The position numbers were made by a program, and so were the translations under genes. From Methylobacterium nonmethylotrophicum (GTDB taxonomy: Bacteria; Pseudomonadota; Alphaproteobacteria; Rhizobiales; Beijerinckiaceae), in NCBI RefSeq assembly GCF_004745635.1, contig NZ_SRLB01000014.1, positions 1 through 64,000 of the forward strand: DNA of 64,000 bases. The letters run 5' to 3'. Position 1 is the first letter of the stretch. Each line of letters opens with the position of its first letter. Of this stretch, positions 25,145 to 34,251 are shown one piece after another. The notes under the pieces were generated by a model. That model ran no database searches, had not been told where the DNA came from, and saw nothing but the letters and a program-made list of their open reading frames with translations.

Positions 25145-25566
25145 GGCCTTGCTTGATGCGCCACCCGATCTCATACCCGTCCGGTCATTCCGGGGCCGCG
25201 AGAGCGGAGCCCAGACTTGACGGGGCGCGGAGCGCGATCTGGAACACACGCGATGGAGCCTGCTCGGCTGCGTTCCTCCGTTCATCCCGCCCGCGACCTC
25301 ATCCTGAGGTGTCAGTCGATCTTTGATCGACTGACACCTCAGGATGAGGGCTCCAGACGTCTCGGCGATCCCTGGAGCCCTCCTTCGAGGCACGCTTCGC
25401 GTGCACCTCAGGATGAGGTCGCGGGTGGGATGAAACGTGTGAATCACATCGGGCCGGCGCTTACGCGCACGTGTCCGTTTACGGTGCGCGCTGTGCGACC
25501 CAGGACCGGTTCAGAGACGATCAATTCCGTCGATCGCAACGATCGACTCTTTGAGGAAAACGTTCG
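25145..25566. other. Intergenic region containing a palindromic repeat element
   Basis: About 420 bases between the importer and the gamma-glutamyltransferase gene. Most of it is the composite palindromic element at 25283-25432. The bases next to the enzyme gene (25500-25560) are more AT-rich and include a GAGGA ribosome-binding site 9 bases before its GTG start. No gene is present. Confidence 0.6.
25283..25432. repeat. Composite palindromic intergenic repeat (copy A)
   Basis: Two 29-base outer arms (25283-25311 and 25404-25432) form an inverted repeat with one mismatch, built around CCTCATCCTGAGGTG. Inside are further perfect stems: GTGTCAGTCGATC with GATCGACTGACAC, GGCTCCAG with CTGGAGCC, and GCACGC with GCGTGC. 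Related copies occur at 27944-27980 and within 47098-47242. This is an intergenic repeat family with strong secondary structure. It may also act as a terminator for the importer operon. Confidence 0.85.
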
Positions 25567-27144
25567 GTGAGGGATTTCTCCAGGCCCGGGCGCTCGCCCG
25601 TCTACGCCGCCAACGCCGCCGTCGCGACGTCGCACCCGCTCTCGACGCTGGCGGCCATCGAGGTGCTGCGCTCGGGCGGCAACGCGGTCGATGCCGGCAT
25701 CGCCGCGGTGGCGGTGCAGTGCGTGGTCGATCCGCTGATGACCGGCATCGGCGGCGACTGCTTCGCCCTCTACGCGCCGAAGGGCGCCACGACGCCGGTC
25801 GCACTCAACGGCTCCGGCCGTGCCCCGGCGGCGGCGCACGACGCCTGGTTCCTCGAGCGCGGCATCACGCTCACCCCCACCTCGCCCCACAGCGTCACGG
25901 TGCCGGGGGCCGTCGCGGCCTGGGCGAAGCTGCTCGAGGATCACGGCACCCGCGGCCTGGGCGACGTGCTGCAGCCGGCGATCCGCTATGCGGAAGAAGG
26001 CTACCCGGTGCAGCCCCGCGTCGCCCTCGACTGGTCGCGCAGCGTCGAGCGCGTCGCAGGCGACCCGGCCTCCGCCGCGACCTTCCTGATCGACGGCCAG
26101 GCGCCGCGCGTCGGCACGACGATGCGCAACCCGAAGCTCGCCGCCACCCTCCGGCGCATCGCGGAAGCCGGTCCGCGCGGATTCTACGAGGGGCCGGTGG
26201 CCGAGGACATCGTCGCGCGCCTGCGCGATCTCGGCGGCCTGCACACGCTCGACGACTTCGCCTCCGCGGCGCCGGAGGTCGTGACGCCGGTGACCACCCG
26301 CTATCGCGGCTACGACGTCTACGAGTGCCCCCCGAGCGGCCAGGGCCTCGCGGTGCTGATGATGCTCAACGTGCTGACGCACCACGACATCGCCGCCTTG
26401 TCCGAGCTCGACCGGGTCCATCTCTTCGCCGAGGCCTGCAAGCAGGCCTATCACCACCGCGACGCGCTCTTCGCCGATCCGGTCCTCAACCGGGTGCCGG
26501 TGGAGCACCTGCTCTCCGAGGCCTGGCGGGCGAGCGCCCACGGCGCCATCGACATGAGCCGCGCCCAGGAGCCGGTGATCTGGCCCGAGCTCGCCCACAA
26601 GGACACGGTGTACCTGAGCGTCGTCGACCGCGACGGCAACGCGCTCTCGCTGATCAACTCGATCTTCCAGGGCTTCGGCAGCGGCATCACGGCGCCGGAG
26701 AGCGGGGTGCTCTTGCACAACCGCGGCCTGTCCTTCCGCATCGAGCCGGGCCACCCGAACACGATCGGGCCGAGGAAGCGGCCGATGCACACCATCATCC
26801 CCGGCATGCTGATGCGCGACGGCGCGGCGGTGGCCCCCTTCGGCGTGATGGGCGGCCACTACCAGGCGATGGGCCACGTCGAACTCCTCACCGGCATCCT
26901 CGACCGCGGCCTCGACGTCCAGGAGGCGCTCGATGCCCCGCGCAGCTTCGCCTATGGCGGGGGGATCGAGATGGAGCCGGGCTTCTCGGCGGAGATCGTC
27001 GCCGGCCTCGAGGCGCGGGGCCACCGCATCATCCCGGCCTCCGGCCCGATCGGGGGCGGCCAGATCATCTGGATCGACCGGGAGCGCGGTGTGCTCGCCG
27101 CGGGCTCCGACCCGCGCAAGGACGGCAGCGCGCTCGGCTACTGA
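25567..27144 (+). CDS. ggt: Gamma-glutamyltransferase family protein, cytoplasmic type
   Basis: A 525-residue Ntn-hydrolase precursor. The GTG start at 25567 follows GAGGA by 9 bases. The family N-terminus is present (YAANAAVATSHPLSTLAAIE, then VLRSGGNAVDAGIA), as is a DPLMTGIGGDCFALY segment and a substrate Arg84 region (NGSGRAP). Thr347 in ELAHKDTVYLSVVDRDGNAL is the expected nucleophile freed by self-cleavage into large and small subunits, followed by GPRKRPMHTIIPGM and GPIGGGQ. No signal peptide is seen, unlike periplasmic Ggt, so it probably acts in the cytoplasm on compounds brought in by the upstream importer. The oxyanion Ser-Ser pair seen in E. coli Ggt is replaced by His-Thr, so transpeptidase activity is less certain than hydrolysis. 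Confidence 0.88.
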   Translation: MRDFSRPGRSPVYAANAAVATSHPLSTLAAIEVLRSGGNAVDAGIAAVAVQCVVDPLMTGIGGDCFALYAPKGATTPVALNGSGRAPAAAHDAWFLERGITLTPTSPHSVTVPGAVAAWAKLLEDHGTRGLGDVLQPAIRYAEEGYPVQPRVALDWSRSVERVAGDPASAATFLIDGQAPRVGTTMRNPKLAATLRRIAEAGPRGFYEGPVAEDIVARLRDLGGLHTLDDFASAAPEVVTPVTTRYRGYDVYECPPSGQGLAVLMMLNVLTHHDIAALSELDRVHLFAEACKQAYHHRDALFADPVLNRVPVEHLLSEAWRASAHGAIDMSRAQEPVIWPELAHKDTVYLSVVDRDGNALSLINSIFQGFGSGITAPESGVLLHNRGLSFRIEPGHPNTIGPRKRPMHTIIPGMLMRDGAAVAPFGVMGGHYQAMGHVELLTGILDRGLDVQEALDAPRSFAYGGGIEMEPGFSAEIVAGLEARGHRIIPASGPIGGGQIIWIDRERGVLAAGSDPRKDGSALGY

Positions 27145-27151
27145 GGTGACC

Positions 27152-27916
27152 ATGCCCCTCGACATCGAGGCCGCCGCGGCGGCCCTCCTCGACGCCCGCC
27201 GCACGGGATCGCGCCTCGCCGCACTCCCCGAGGGTGCGCGGCCGGAGACCGAGCCGGAGGCCTACGCGGTCCAGGACGCGGTCGCCCGCGTCCTCGGCCC
27301 GGTGGCGGGCTGGAAGGTCGGCGCGCCGAGCGCCACCGCCGCCCCGGCCCGGGCCGCGCTCCACGCCGAGACGATCTTCGCGAGCGAGGCCGGGACCTGC
27401 ACCCTCCCGGCCTCCCTGTTCCACGTCATCGGGGCGGAGGCCGAGATCGCCTACCGCTTCGGCCGCGACCTCCCCCCGGAGGCCGGGCCCTATGACCGCG
27501 ACGCCGTGCTGGCGGCGGTCGCCGCGATGCACCCGGCGATCGAGATCGCCGATACCCGCTTCGCGACGTTCGGCGCCGTCGACGCCCACAGCCAGCGCGC
27601 CGACCAGCAGAACCACGGCGTGCTGGTGCTCGGGCCGGGGCTCGCCGAGTGGCGCGGCCTCGACCCCGTCGCGCAGCCGGTGCGGCTCACGATCGACGGG
27701 ACGGTCCTGCACGACAAGACCGGCGGCAACTCGGCGGTCGACCCGGTGCGCCTGCTGGTCTGGCTCGCCAACGAGGGCGCCCGGTCGCTGGGCGGCATCA
27801 AGGCCGGCCAGGTCGTCACCACCGGCTCCTGCACGGGCACGGACTTCGTGACGGCGCCGACCCGGATGGTGGCGGAGTTCCCCGGATTGGGGAGCGTGGC
27901 GCTGGCGATCGGGTAA
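27152..27916 (+). CDS. 2-keto-4-pentenoate hydratase-like protein (FAH superfamily)
   Basis: A 254-residue protein of the MhpD/2-oxopent-4-enoate hydratase group. These use a divalent metal bound by a cluster of acidic residues to hydrate or decarboxylate 2-keto acids. Recognisable stretches are WKVGAPSA near residue 50, GAEAEIAYRFGRDLP near 95 (the Glu-X-Glu metal ligands), and the C-terminal GQVVTTGSCTGTDFV. It starts 8 bases after the gamma-glutamyltransferase stop and is probably cotranscribed. The true substrate is unknown. Pairing with a peptidase-like enzyme is unusual for an aromatic-ring cleavage gene, so a different 2-keto acid is likely. Confidence 0.8.
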   Translation: MPLDIEAAAAALLDARRTGSRLAALPEGARPETEPEAYAVQDAVARVLGPVAGWKVGAPSATAAPARAALHAETIFASEAGTCTLPASLFHVIGAEAEIAYRFGRDLPPEAGPYDRDAVLAAVAAMHPAIEIADTRFATFGAVDAHSQRADQQNHGVLVLGPGLAEWRGLDPVAQPVRLTIDGTVLHDKTGGNSAVDPVRLLVWLANEGARSLGGIKAGQVVTTGSCTGTDFVTAPTRMVAEFPGLGSVALAIG

Positions 27917-27943
27917 GGGCTCGGGAGCGGAAGCGAGGATTGG

Positions 27944-27980
27944 TCCCATCCGCAACCTCAGGATGAGGTCGCGGATGGGA
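27944..27980. repeat. Compact palindromic repeat (copy B), probable shared terminator
   Basis: A 17-base inverted repeat (27944-27960 and 27964-27980) with one mismatch and a GGA loop, containing CCTCAGGATGAGG. It is the core of the repeat family also seen at 25283 and 47098. It lies between two convergent genes, where its long stem would stop transcription from both sides. Confidence 0.8.
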
Positions 27981-28006
27981 TGAGGCAGGGCTGGCCCGGC
28001 AGCCCT

Positions 28007-29203
28007 TCAAAAAACCTTGCCCCGCGCCGTGACCGGCCACAGGCACGCGACCCGGCCGTCACGGACCCCGACATACCAGTCGTGGAGGTTGCAGGTCGGG
28101 TCGCAATGCCCCGGGACGAGCCGGATCTGATCGCCGAGATGCAGCTGGCCGTCGGGATCGGAGAGGTTGCCGTGCTCGTCGGACAGGCCGGTGACCGCGA
28201 GGCCGGGCCGGTCGTGGACGAGGGGCAGGCCGGAATCGACCGCCACGGCCTTGAGGCCGGCATCGCACACGGCGCGGCCCCGCCCCGGCACGCTGATGAC
28301 GGTCGCCAGGACGAAGAGCGCGTGCGCGAACGGCGCGGTCCCGTCCCCGCTCCGCACCCGGGCGTAGTCGGCATCCATGAAGGCGTAGCTGCCGGCCTGG
28401 ATCTCCGTGTAGATCCCCGAGGCGCCCTCGATCTCGAAGCTGCCGGTGCCCGCGCCGGTGACCCGGTCGCAGGGCAGGCCCGCGGCCCGGATCGCGTCGC
28501 GGGTCTCGGCGGTCAGCGCGAGCGAGGTCGCCAGGGCGGCGCGGCGCTCGGCGGGATCGTAGAGGTGCTGGGCGCGGCCGTAATAGGATTGGAGGCCCGC
28601 CAGGCGCAGGCCCGGCGCCGCGTCGATCGCCCGGGCGAGCGCCACGCTCTCGGCGACCGATCCGGTGCCGCAGCGCCCGGAGCCGCAATCCATCTCCACC
28701 AGCACGTCGAGGGTGAGGCCGGTCGCGCCCGTCTCGGCCCGGCGCGCGATCACGGCGCGCGAGAAAGCGGCGACCTGCTCGGGATGGTCGGCGCAGACGG
28801 CGATCCGGCCCCGCTCGGCGAGCCGCACCAGGCGCGCGACCCGGGCCTCGCCGACAACCTCGTTGGAGACGAGCACGTCGGTGATGCCGGCCCGCATCAG
28901 GGCCTCGGCCTCCGAGACCTTCTGGCAGCAGATTCCGACCGCCCCGCCCCGGGTCGTCTGGAGGCGCGCCACGTCCGCCGACTTGTGCATCTTGGCGTGC
29001 GCCCGCAGCGCGACCCCGAGCGCAGCGGCCCGGTCGCGCATGCGGTCGAGGTTGCGCTCGAACGCGTCGAGGTCGACGATCAGGGCGGGCGTGGCGATCG
29101 CCGCGACGGGATCGCCCAGCCGGGCCGGGATGTCGTAGCCCGGCTCCCGGGCGTCGATTGCCGTGGGGCCACTCTCGTTCCGGCTCGGCTGTGCTGGGCT
29201 CAT
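28007..29203 (-). CDS. PLP-dependent D-threonine aldolase / D-serine dehydratase-like protein
   Basis: A 398-residue fold-type III PLP enzyme. The N-terminal TIM barrel begins after residue 28 (DPVAAIATPALIVDLDAFER), and the catalytic Lys lies in LRAHAKMHKSADVARLQ. A C-terminal beta-barrel ends with the metal-binding GHCDPTCNLHDWYVGVRDGR, where the His and Cys are the zinc ligands of the DSD1/D-threonine aldolase family. Such enzymes split D-threonine or deaminate D-serine or related D-3-hydroxy amino acids. Length fits the family. It converges on the hydratase-like gene, and the GGDEF-EAL gene to its right is read in the same direction, 61 bases upstream. Confidence 0.85.
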   Translation of the reverse strand: MSPAQPSRNESGPTAIDAREPGYDIPARLGDPVAAIATPALIVDLDAFERNLDRMRDRAAALGVALRAHAKMHKSADVARLQTTRGGAVGICCQKVSEAEALMRAGITDVLVSNEVVGEARVARLVRLAERGRIAVCADHPEQVAAFSRAVIARRAETGATGLTLDVLVEMDCGSGRCGTGSVAESVALARAIDAAPGLRLAGLQSYYGRAQHLYDPAERRAALATSLALTAETRDAIRAAGLPCDRVTGAGTGSFEIEGASGIYTEIQAGSYAFMDADYARVRSGDGTAPFAHALFVLATVISVPGRGRAVCDAGLKAVAVDSGLPLVHDRPGLAVTGLSDEHGNLSDPDGQLHLGDQIRLVPGHCDPTCNLHDWYVGVRDGRVACLWPVTARGKVF

Positions 29204-29264
29204 CGGGGTTGCGGACCCTTGGATCGTGTCGGATGGGATCGGACGCGCGCAGGGAGCGGGCCGG

Positions 29265-31685
29265 TCAGGTCCTGACCTGCTGCCACTCCGCCCGCGTCCC
29301 GTCCAGCGGCACCGGCCGCCCGAACAGGTAGCCTTGCGCCTCCGTGCAGCCATCCCGCAGGATGGCGGCGAGCTGGGCCTCGGTCTCGACGCCCTCGGCG
29401 GTGATCGTCGCACCGAGCTGCGCCGCGATGCCGACCACCGCGCGCACGATCGCGGCGGTGTCGGGATCATCGATGTCGGCGATGAAGGAGCGGTCGATCT
29501 TGATCGCGTCGAAGGGGAAGCGGCGCAGGTAGCTCAGGGACGAGTAGCCGGTGCCGAAATCGTCGAGCGCGATCCGCACGCCGAGGCGGCGCAGCGCCAG
29601 CAGCAGGTCGGCGGCGTCCGCGTGGACCAACAGGCTCTCGGTGATCTCGATCTCGAGCCGGTCCGGCCTCAGGCCGGATTCCAGCAGGGCCGCCTGCACG
29701 GCGGCGATCAGCGGCCCGTGCCGCACCTGGGCGGCCGAGACGTTCACGGCGACGCGGGTCCCGTCGGCCCAGCCGGCCGCGTCGCGGCAGGCCCGGCGCA
29801 GGATCCAGGCGCCGAGACGGTCGATCAGGCCGGTCTCCTCCGCGAGCGGGATGAAGGCCGCCGGCGGCACCAGGCCGCGGGTCGGGTGCCGCCAGCGCAC
29901 CAGGGCCTCGCGACAGACGACCCGGCGCTCCGCCGCCGTGACGATCGGCTGGTAGTGCAGCACGAACTCGCCGCGCTCCAGGCCGAGGCGCAGGTCGAGC
30001 TCGAGGCCGTGCTGCTCGGCCGCCGCCGCCTCCATCGCCGGATCGTAGAGCCGGAAGGTGCTGCGCCCCGCGGCTTTGGCGCTGTAGAGCGCCCGGTCGG
30101 CCCGGGCCATCAGGGTGTCGGCGTCGGCGCCGTGGCGCGGGGCCAGCACGACCCCGATGCTGGCGCCGAGATGCATCGGCCGGCCCGCGACCGTGACCGG
30201 CGCCTGGACGACCTCGACCAGGCGCGCGGCCGCCTGCGACGCCGCCAGCGGATCGGCGTCGCCGAGCAGGACCGCGAACTCGTCGCCGCCGAGCCGCGCG
30301 ATCGTGTCCTCGGGGGCCAGGGCTGCCTGCATGCGCCGGGCGACCTCGCACAGCAGGGTGTCGCCGGCGGCGTGGCCGAGGGTGTCGTTGACCACCTTGA
30401 ACCGGTCGAGGTCGAGCCACAGGATCGCGCAGGCCTCGCGGGCTTCGAGGAGCGCGTCGAGGCGTTCGCGGAACAGGGTGCGGTTCGGCAGGTCGGTGAG
30501 GGCGTCGTGGCGCGCCATGTGGGCGATCCGCCGCTCGGCCTCGCGCCGGGCGGTGATGTCCTCGACCTGGAGCAGCGTCGCGACCGGATCGGGCGGCAGG
30601 TGCAGGCGCACCGCCGAGACCCGGGCCCACATCGTGCTGCCGTCCTCGCGCGCGAAACGCATCTCGCACACCGCCGGCCCCGGGTCCTCGCCGGCCCGGG
30701 AGAGCACCGCGTCGAGGAGCCCGGCATCCTCGGGCAGCCCGAGGGCCGCGAGCGGCCGTCCGACGAGGCAGGCGGCCGCGCCGTCGCCGAGGGCGTGGCG
30801 GAAGGCGCGGTTCGCCTCGACCAGGATTCCGGCCGCGTCGACCACCAGCATCCCGGCCGGCGCGTGCTCGATGATCCCCCGGCAATGCGTCGCGCTGCGG
30901 CGTGCCTCCGCCTCGGCGGCCCGCAGCGCCGCCTGCTCCCGCTTCAGGGCGGTGATGTCGAAGTGGACGCCGGTGCGCACGCCGCCCTCGCGGACGTGCT
31001 CGATCACCCGGATCCAGCGCTCGCCCGGCAGCGGCACCTCGAACGGCGCCCCGGTGAATTGCAGGGACTCGCGCAGATGGGTCAGGAGCTGGGCGGGAGG
31101 CTGGACCGGCGCGTCGCCCTGGGCCTCGTGCCAGGCCCGGACCACCACCGTCTCCAGGGTCATGCCGACGGCTTCGGCCGGGGACAGGCCGTAGAGCTGG
31201 CCGAACTGCCGGTTGGCCGAGACGATGCGCCCGTCCGCGTTCGCCACCGCGATCCCGTCCGGCCTGCCGCTGCTGGCATCCCCCCGGGCGGCGCTGCCGC
31301 CCGGGGGCTCCGCCTCTCGGGTGATCCGGCGCCACAGGCGCACCCGGCCGAGCCCCGGGATCGTCTGGGCCGCGACCCGCAGCCAGCTGCCGCGATGCTC
31401 GAACTCGTACGGCCGGGTCAGGGCCTGGTGGCGGGCGATCGCCCTCGCGACGTATTCCTCGACGTAGCGCACCTCGTCGGAGGTCAGGCGGGTGCGGTAG
31501 AATCGCAGCAGGTTCTCGCGGTAATGCTCGCCGACATGGACGAAGCCGTCATGCTCGGGGAAGAAATACAGGAACGTCTGGTTCCAGCCGAGCGTGCGAT
31601 CCTCGGCATCGAAGACGCACAGGCCGATATCGAGGCCGTCGAGCAGGTCGGCGAAGAGGCCGAGGCTCGGCGCGGGCTTCAGCAT
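29265..31685 (-). CDS. PAS-PAS-GGDEF-EAL cyclic-di-GMP enzyme
   Basis: An 806-residue soluble signalling protein. Residues 1-120 resemble a PAS_7-type domain (LDIGLCVFDAEDRTLGWNQT). Two further PAS domains lie at about 140-255 and 265-385. The GGDEF domain (about 390-550) has an intact RLGGDEFAVLL active site. The EAL domain (about 560-805) has CREALVRWRHP, LEIEITES, ALDDFGTGYSSLSYL and IKIDRSFI, with the metal and general-base residues present. Both catalytic halves look competent, so it could make or degrade c-di-GMP depending on the PAS signals. No transmembrane segment is seen. Its start lies in a 310-base divergent region shared with a binding-protein gene. Confidence 0.92.
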   Translation of the reverse strand: MLKPAPSLGLFADLLDGLDIGLCVFDAEDRTLGWNQTFLYFFPEHDGFVHVGEHYRENLLRFYRTRLTSDEVRYVEEYVARAIARHQALTRPYEFEHRGSWLRVAAQTIPGLGRVRLWRRITREAEPPGGSAARGDASSGRPDGIAVANADGRIVSANRQFGQLYGLSPAEAVGMTLETVVVRAWHEAQGDAPVQPPAQLLTHLRESLQFTGAPFEVPLPGERWIRVIEHVREGGVRTGVHFDITALKREQAALRAAEAEARRSATHCRGIIEHAPAGMLVVDAAGILVEANRAFRHALGDGAAACLVGRPLAALGLPEDAGLLDAVLSRAGEDPGPAVCEMRFAREDGSTMWARVSAVRLHLPPDPVATLLQVEDITARREAERRIAHMARHDALTDLPNRTLFRERLDALLEAREACAILWLDLDRFKVVNDTLGHAAGDTLLCEVARRMQAALAPEDTIARLGGDEFAVLLGDADPLAASQAAARLVEVVQAPVTVAGRPMHLGASIGVVLAPRHGADADTLMARADRALYSAKAAGRSTFRLYDPAMEAAAAEQHGLELDLRLGLERGEFVLHYQPIVTAAERRVVCREALVRWRHPTRGLVPPAAFIPLAEETGLIDRLGAWILRRACRDAAGWADGTRVAVNVSAAQVRHGPLIAAVQAALLESGLRPDRLEIEITESLLVHADAADLLLALRRLGVRIALDDFGTGYSSLSYLRRFPFDAIKIDRSFIADIDDPDTAAIVRAVVGIAAQLGATITAEGVETEAQLAAILRDGCTEAQGYLFGRPVPLDGTRAEWQQVRT

Positions 31686-31997
31686 TCTGACGACCCCTTT
31701 GCTCCCCCTGGAGGATGACTCCAGGTCCGGCGACCGGAAGCCCAGGGCGTCGAAGCAACGACGAGCCGTCTCCGCTGCCCGTCGACGCCGAAGCTCCCTT
31801 GAGCGATTTTACGTCAAGATTTCGTCTTCCGCGCCCGTCCTGCCCACCGGGACGGCAAAAAATCGTGTTTCTTAGGCAAAGCACAGGTTCGGCGGCGGAG
31901 GATCTTGCCTCGCGGGCGCGGATCGGCTGTGAAGGCGGATGTGACGACAGGGGCGACCTCGCGCGAGGACGACGCGGGCGCCGGGAGGAGCCGACCG
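31686..31997. other. Divergent promoter region
   Basis: About 310 bases between the leftward GGDEF-EAL gene and the rightward binding-protein gene. It has AT-rich patches near 31800-31875. A perfect 7-bp hairpin (CCTGGAG, GATGA loop, CTCCAGG) at 31707-31725 falls in the leader of the GGDEF-EAL gene. A CTTGAC on the minus strand near 31815 resembles an alphaproteobacterial -35, but I see no matching -10. No gene is present. Confidence 0.4.
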
Positions 31998-33209
31998 ATG
32001 AACCGTTTCACCACCGGCCTGTGCGGGGCCGTTCTCGCGCTCGCGGCGCTGACGGGTCCCGCCGCCGCGCAGATCTCCGACGACGTGGTGCGGATCGGCG
32101 TGCTCACCGACCTCTCGGGGCCCTATGCCGACAGCGGCGGGCGCGGCTCGGTGGCCGCCGCCGAGATGGCGGCGAAGGATTACGGCGGCAAGGTGCAGGG
32201 GAAACCGGTCGAGATCGTCTCGGCCGACCACCAGAACAAGCCGGACGTCGCCTCCGCCATCGCCCGGCGCTGGTACGACGTCGACAAGGTCGACGCCGTC
32301 GTCGACCTGCCGGTGACGGCGATCGCGCTCGCCGTCCAGGCGGTCGCCAAGGAGAAGAACCGCACGGTGATGATCACCGCGGCGGCGACCTCCGACCTCA
32401 CCGCCAAGACCTGCTCCCCGGTCAGCTCGCACTGGACCGACGACACCCACGCCCTCACCGCCGGCACGGCACGCGCGGTGTTCGAGCGCGGCGGCAAGTC
32501 CTGGTACTTCATCACCGTCGACCACGCCTTCGGGCACGCGCTGCAGAAGGAGGCGACCACGGTCGTCGAGTCGCTCGGCGGCAAGGTGGTGGGCACCTCG
32601 CGCCACCCGATCAACACCGCCGACTACTCGTCCTTCCTGCTCCAGGCCCAGAGCTCGGGGGCGGACGTGGTCGCCTTCGCGAGCGTCGGCGACGACTTCA
32701 CCAAGGCGGTCAAGCAGGCCGACGAGTTCGGCCTGACGGGCGGGCGCCAGACGCTCACGGGCTTCCTCGTCTACGTCACCGACATCAAGGGCCTCGGCCT
32801 GCCGGTGGCGCACGGCCTGACCTTCTCGGAGGCCTTCTACTGGGACCAGAACGACGCCGCCCGCGCCTTCGCCAAGCGGTTCCAGGAGCGCACCGGCGCG
32901 ATGCCGACGAAGAACCAGGCGCTGATCTACGCCGCCGTCACCCACTACCTGAAGGCGGTCGACAAGGCCGGCACCGACGAGGCGGTGGCCGCCAACGCCG
33001 CCATGCGGGCGATGCCGGTGGCGTTCTTCGACCACCCCGCGACCTTGAGGGCCGACGGGCGGCTCCTCTACGACCCCGTGCTCTACCGGGCGAAGGAGGC
33101 CTCCGCGAGCAAGGGCCCGTGGGATCTCTACGAGGTGCTGCGCACCATCCCGAAAGGAGAGGCCTTCCTGCCGATGAACCCGGCCTGCGCCCCGAACGGA
33201 CGCGGGTGA
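31998..33209 (+). CDS. Branched-chain-amino-acid-type ABC substrate-binding protein
   Basis: A 403-residue exported binding protein of the LivJ/Peripla_BP_6 type. It has a Sec signal (MNRFTTGLCGAVLALAALTG, cleavage after AAA), then VVRIGVLTDLSGPYADSGGR, the typical first strand and loop. The ATG at 31998 follows GGAGG and gives the signal at the very N-terminus. Late motifs such as PTKNQALIYAAVTHYLKAVD fit. The permease and ATPase genes that usually follow are absent; the next gene is an aldo/keto reductase. It is therefore an orphan receptor, perhaps sharing a distant transporter. Confidence 0.88.
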   Translation: MNRFTTGLCGAVLALAALTGPAAAQISDDVVRIGVLTDLSGPYADSGGRGSVAAAEMAAKDYGGKVQGKPVEIVSADHQNKPDVASAIARRWYDVDKVDAVVDLPVTAIALAVQAVAKEKNRTVMITAAATSDLTAKTCSPVSSHWTDDTHALTAGTARAVFERGGKSWYFITVDHAFGHALQKEATTVVESLGGKVVGTSRHPINTADYSSFLLQAQSSGADVVAFASVGDDFTKAVKQADEFGLTGGRQTLTGFLVYVTDIKGLGLPVAHGLTFSEAFYWDQNDAARAFAKRFQERTGAMPTKNQALIYAAVTHYLKAVDKAGTDEAVAANAAMRAMPVAFFDHPATLRADGRLLYDPVLYRAKEASASKGPWDLYEVLRTIPKGEAFLPMNPACAPNGRG

Positions 33210-33342
33210 GGGCGTCTCGGGAGCGCGAGCCCTCCCGCGAGCGGAGCCCGTCCTCAAGCGCTTGTGTGCGGGCGCGGCGTGGGCGGGCGCCCCACCACGC
33301 CCTAAACTTGCGCCGGCGATCGACGAGCCGAAGGGATCCCGC

Positions 33343-34251
33343 ATGATGCTCCACCGCCGCGCCGTGCTGGCCGGCTCTCTGGCCGCGGGCCTGATGTCAG
33401 GCCGCTCCTCCGCGCAAGGCGACGGCCTGATCCGCCGCCCGATCCCGGCGACCGGCGAGACGGTGCCGGTCGTCGGCATCGGCACCTCGCGGCGCTACGA
33501 CGTGGCGCCGGACTCCGAAGGCCTGGCGCCGTTGCGCGAGACGGTGGCGACGTTCGTGTCCTTGGGCGGCACGGTGGTCGACACCGCGCCGGATTACGGC
33601 CGGGCCGAGGAGGTGCTGGGCCGGATCCTCAAGGAGACGGGACTTCGCGACAAGATCTTCCTGTGCAGCAAGGTGGCGGCCAAGGGACGCGAGGCGGGGC
33701 AGGCGCAGATCGAGCAGTCGTTCCGCCGCCTCGGCACCGACCGGATCGACCTGATCGCGGTCCACAACCTGATCGACCCGGAGGCTCAGCTGCCGCTCCT
33801 GCGGGAGCTCAAGGAACATAAGCGCATCCGCTACCTCGGCGCCACCACCTGGGCCGAGAAGCAATACGGCGACCTCGAAGCCCTGATGAAGGCGGAAAAG
33901 CTCGACGTGATCCAGGTCAACTACGCGGTCGATGCCCGCCAGGCCGCCGAGCGCATCCTGCCGCTGGCGAAGGATCGCGGCATCGCCGTGATGGTCAACG
34001 TGCCGTTCGGGCGCGAGCGCTTGTTCAACCTGGTGCGCGGCCGCGAGCTGCCGCCTTGGGCCGCCGAGTTCGACTGCCGGAGCTGGCCGCAATTCTTCCT
34101 CAAATACGTCCTGTCGCACGAGGCGGTGACCTGTCCGGTGCCGGGCACCGCGCAGGTGCGCTACGTCGAGGACAATCTCGGCGCGGCCCGCGGGCGGCTT
34201 CCCGACGCCGCCGCCCGCCGCAAGATGGAGGAGTTCATCGATGGCCTGTGA
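33343..34251 (+). CDS. Exported aldo/keto reductase
   Basis: A 302-residue aldo/keto reductase preceded by an export signal (MMLHRRAVLAGSLAAGLMSG, then RSSAQG). The RR pair suggests Tat, in keeping with a cofactor-bound enzyme. The barrel shows VVGIGTSRRYDVA, the catalytic Asp-Tyr region VVDTAPDYGRAEEVLG, a Lys in FLCSKVAAKG, and RIDLIAVHNL with the active-site His. These reduce carbonyls with NADPH. A periplasmic location for an NADPH enzyme is puzzling, and the signal may be an ancestral lipid or Tat anchor. Its stop overlaps the next gene by 11 bases. Confidence 0.82.
   Translation: MMLHRRAVLAGSLAAGLMSGRSSAQGDGLIRRPIPATGETVPVVGIGTSRRYDVAPDSEGLAPLRETVATFVSLGGTVVDTAPDYGRAEEVLGRILKETGLRDKIFLCSKVAAKGREAGQAQIEQSFRRLGTDRIDLIAVHNLIDPEAQLPLLRELKEHKRIRYLGATTWAEKQYGDLEALMKAEKLDVIQVNYAVDARQAAERILPLAKDRGIAVMVNVPFGRERLFNLVRGRELPPWAAEFDCRSWPQFFLKYVLSHEAVTCPVPGTAQVRYVEDNLGAARGRLPDAAARRKMEEFIDGL

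Noticed and set aside
25283..25432. Possible CRISPR or tRNA-like structure
   Set aside because: The stems belong to one nested palindrome with a CCTCATCCTGAGGTG core; no spacer periodicity and no tRNA features are present.
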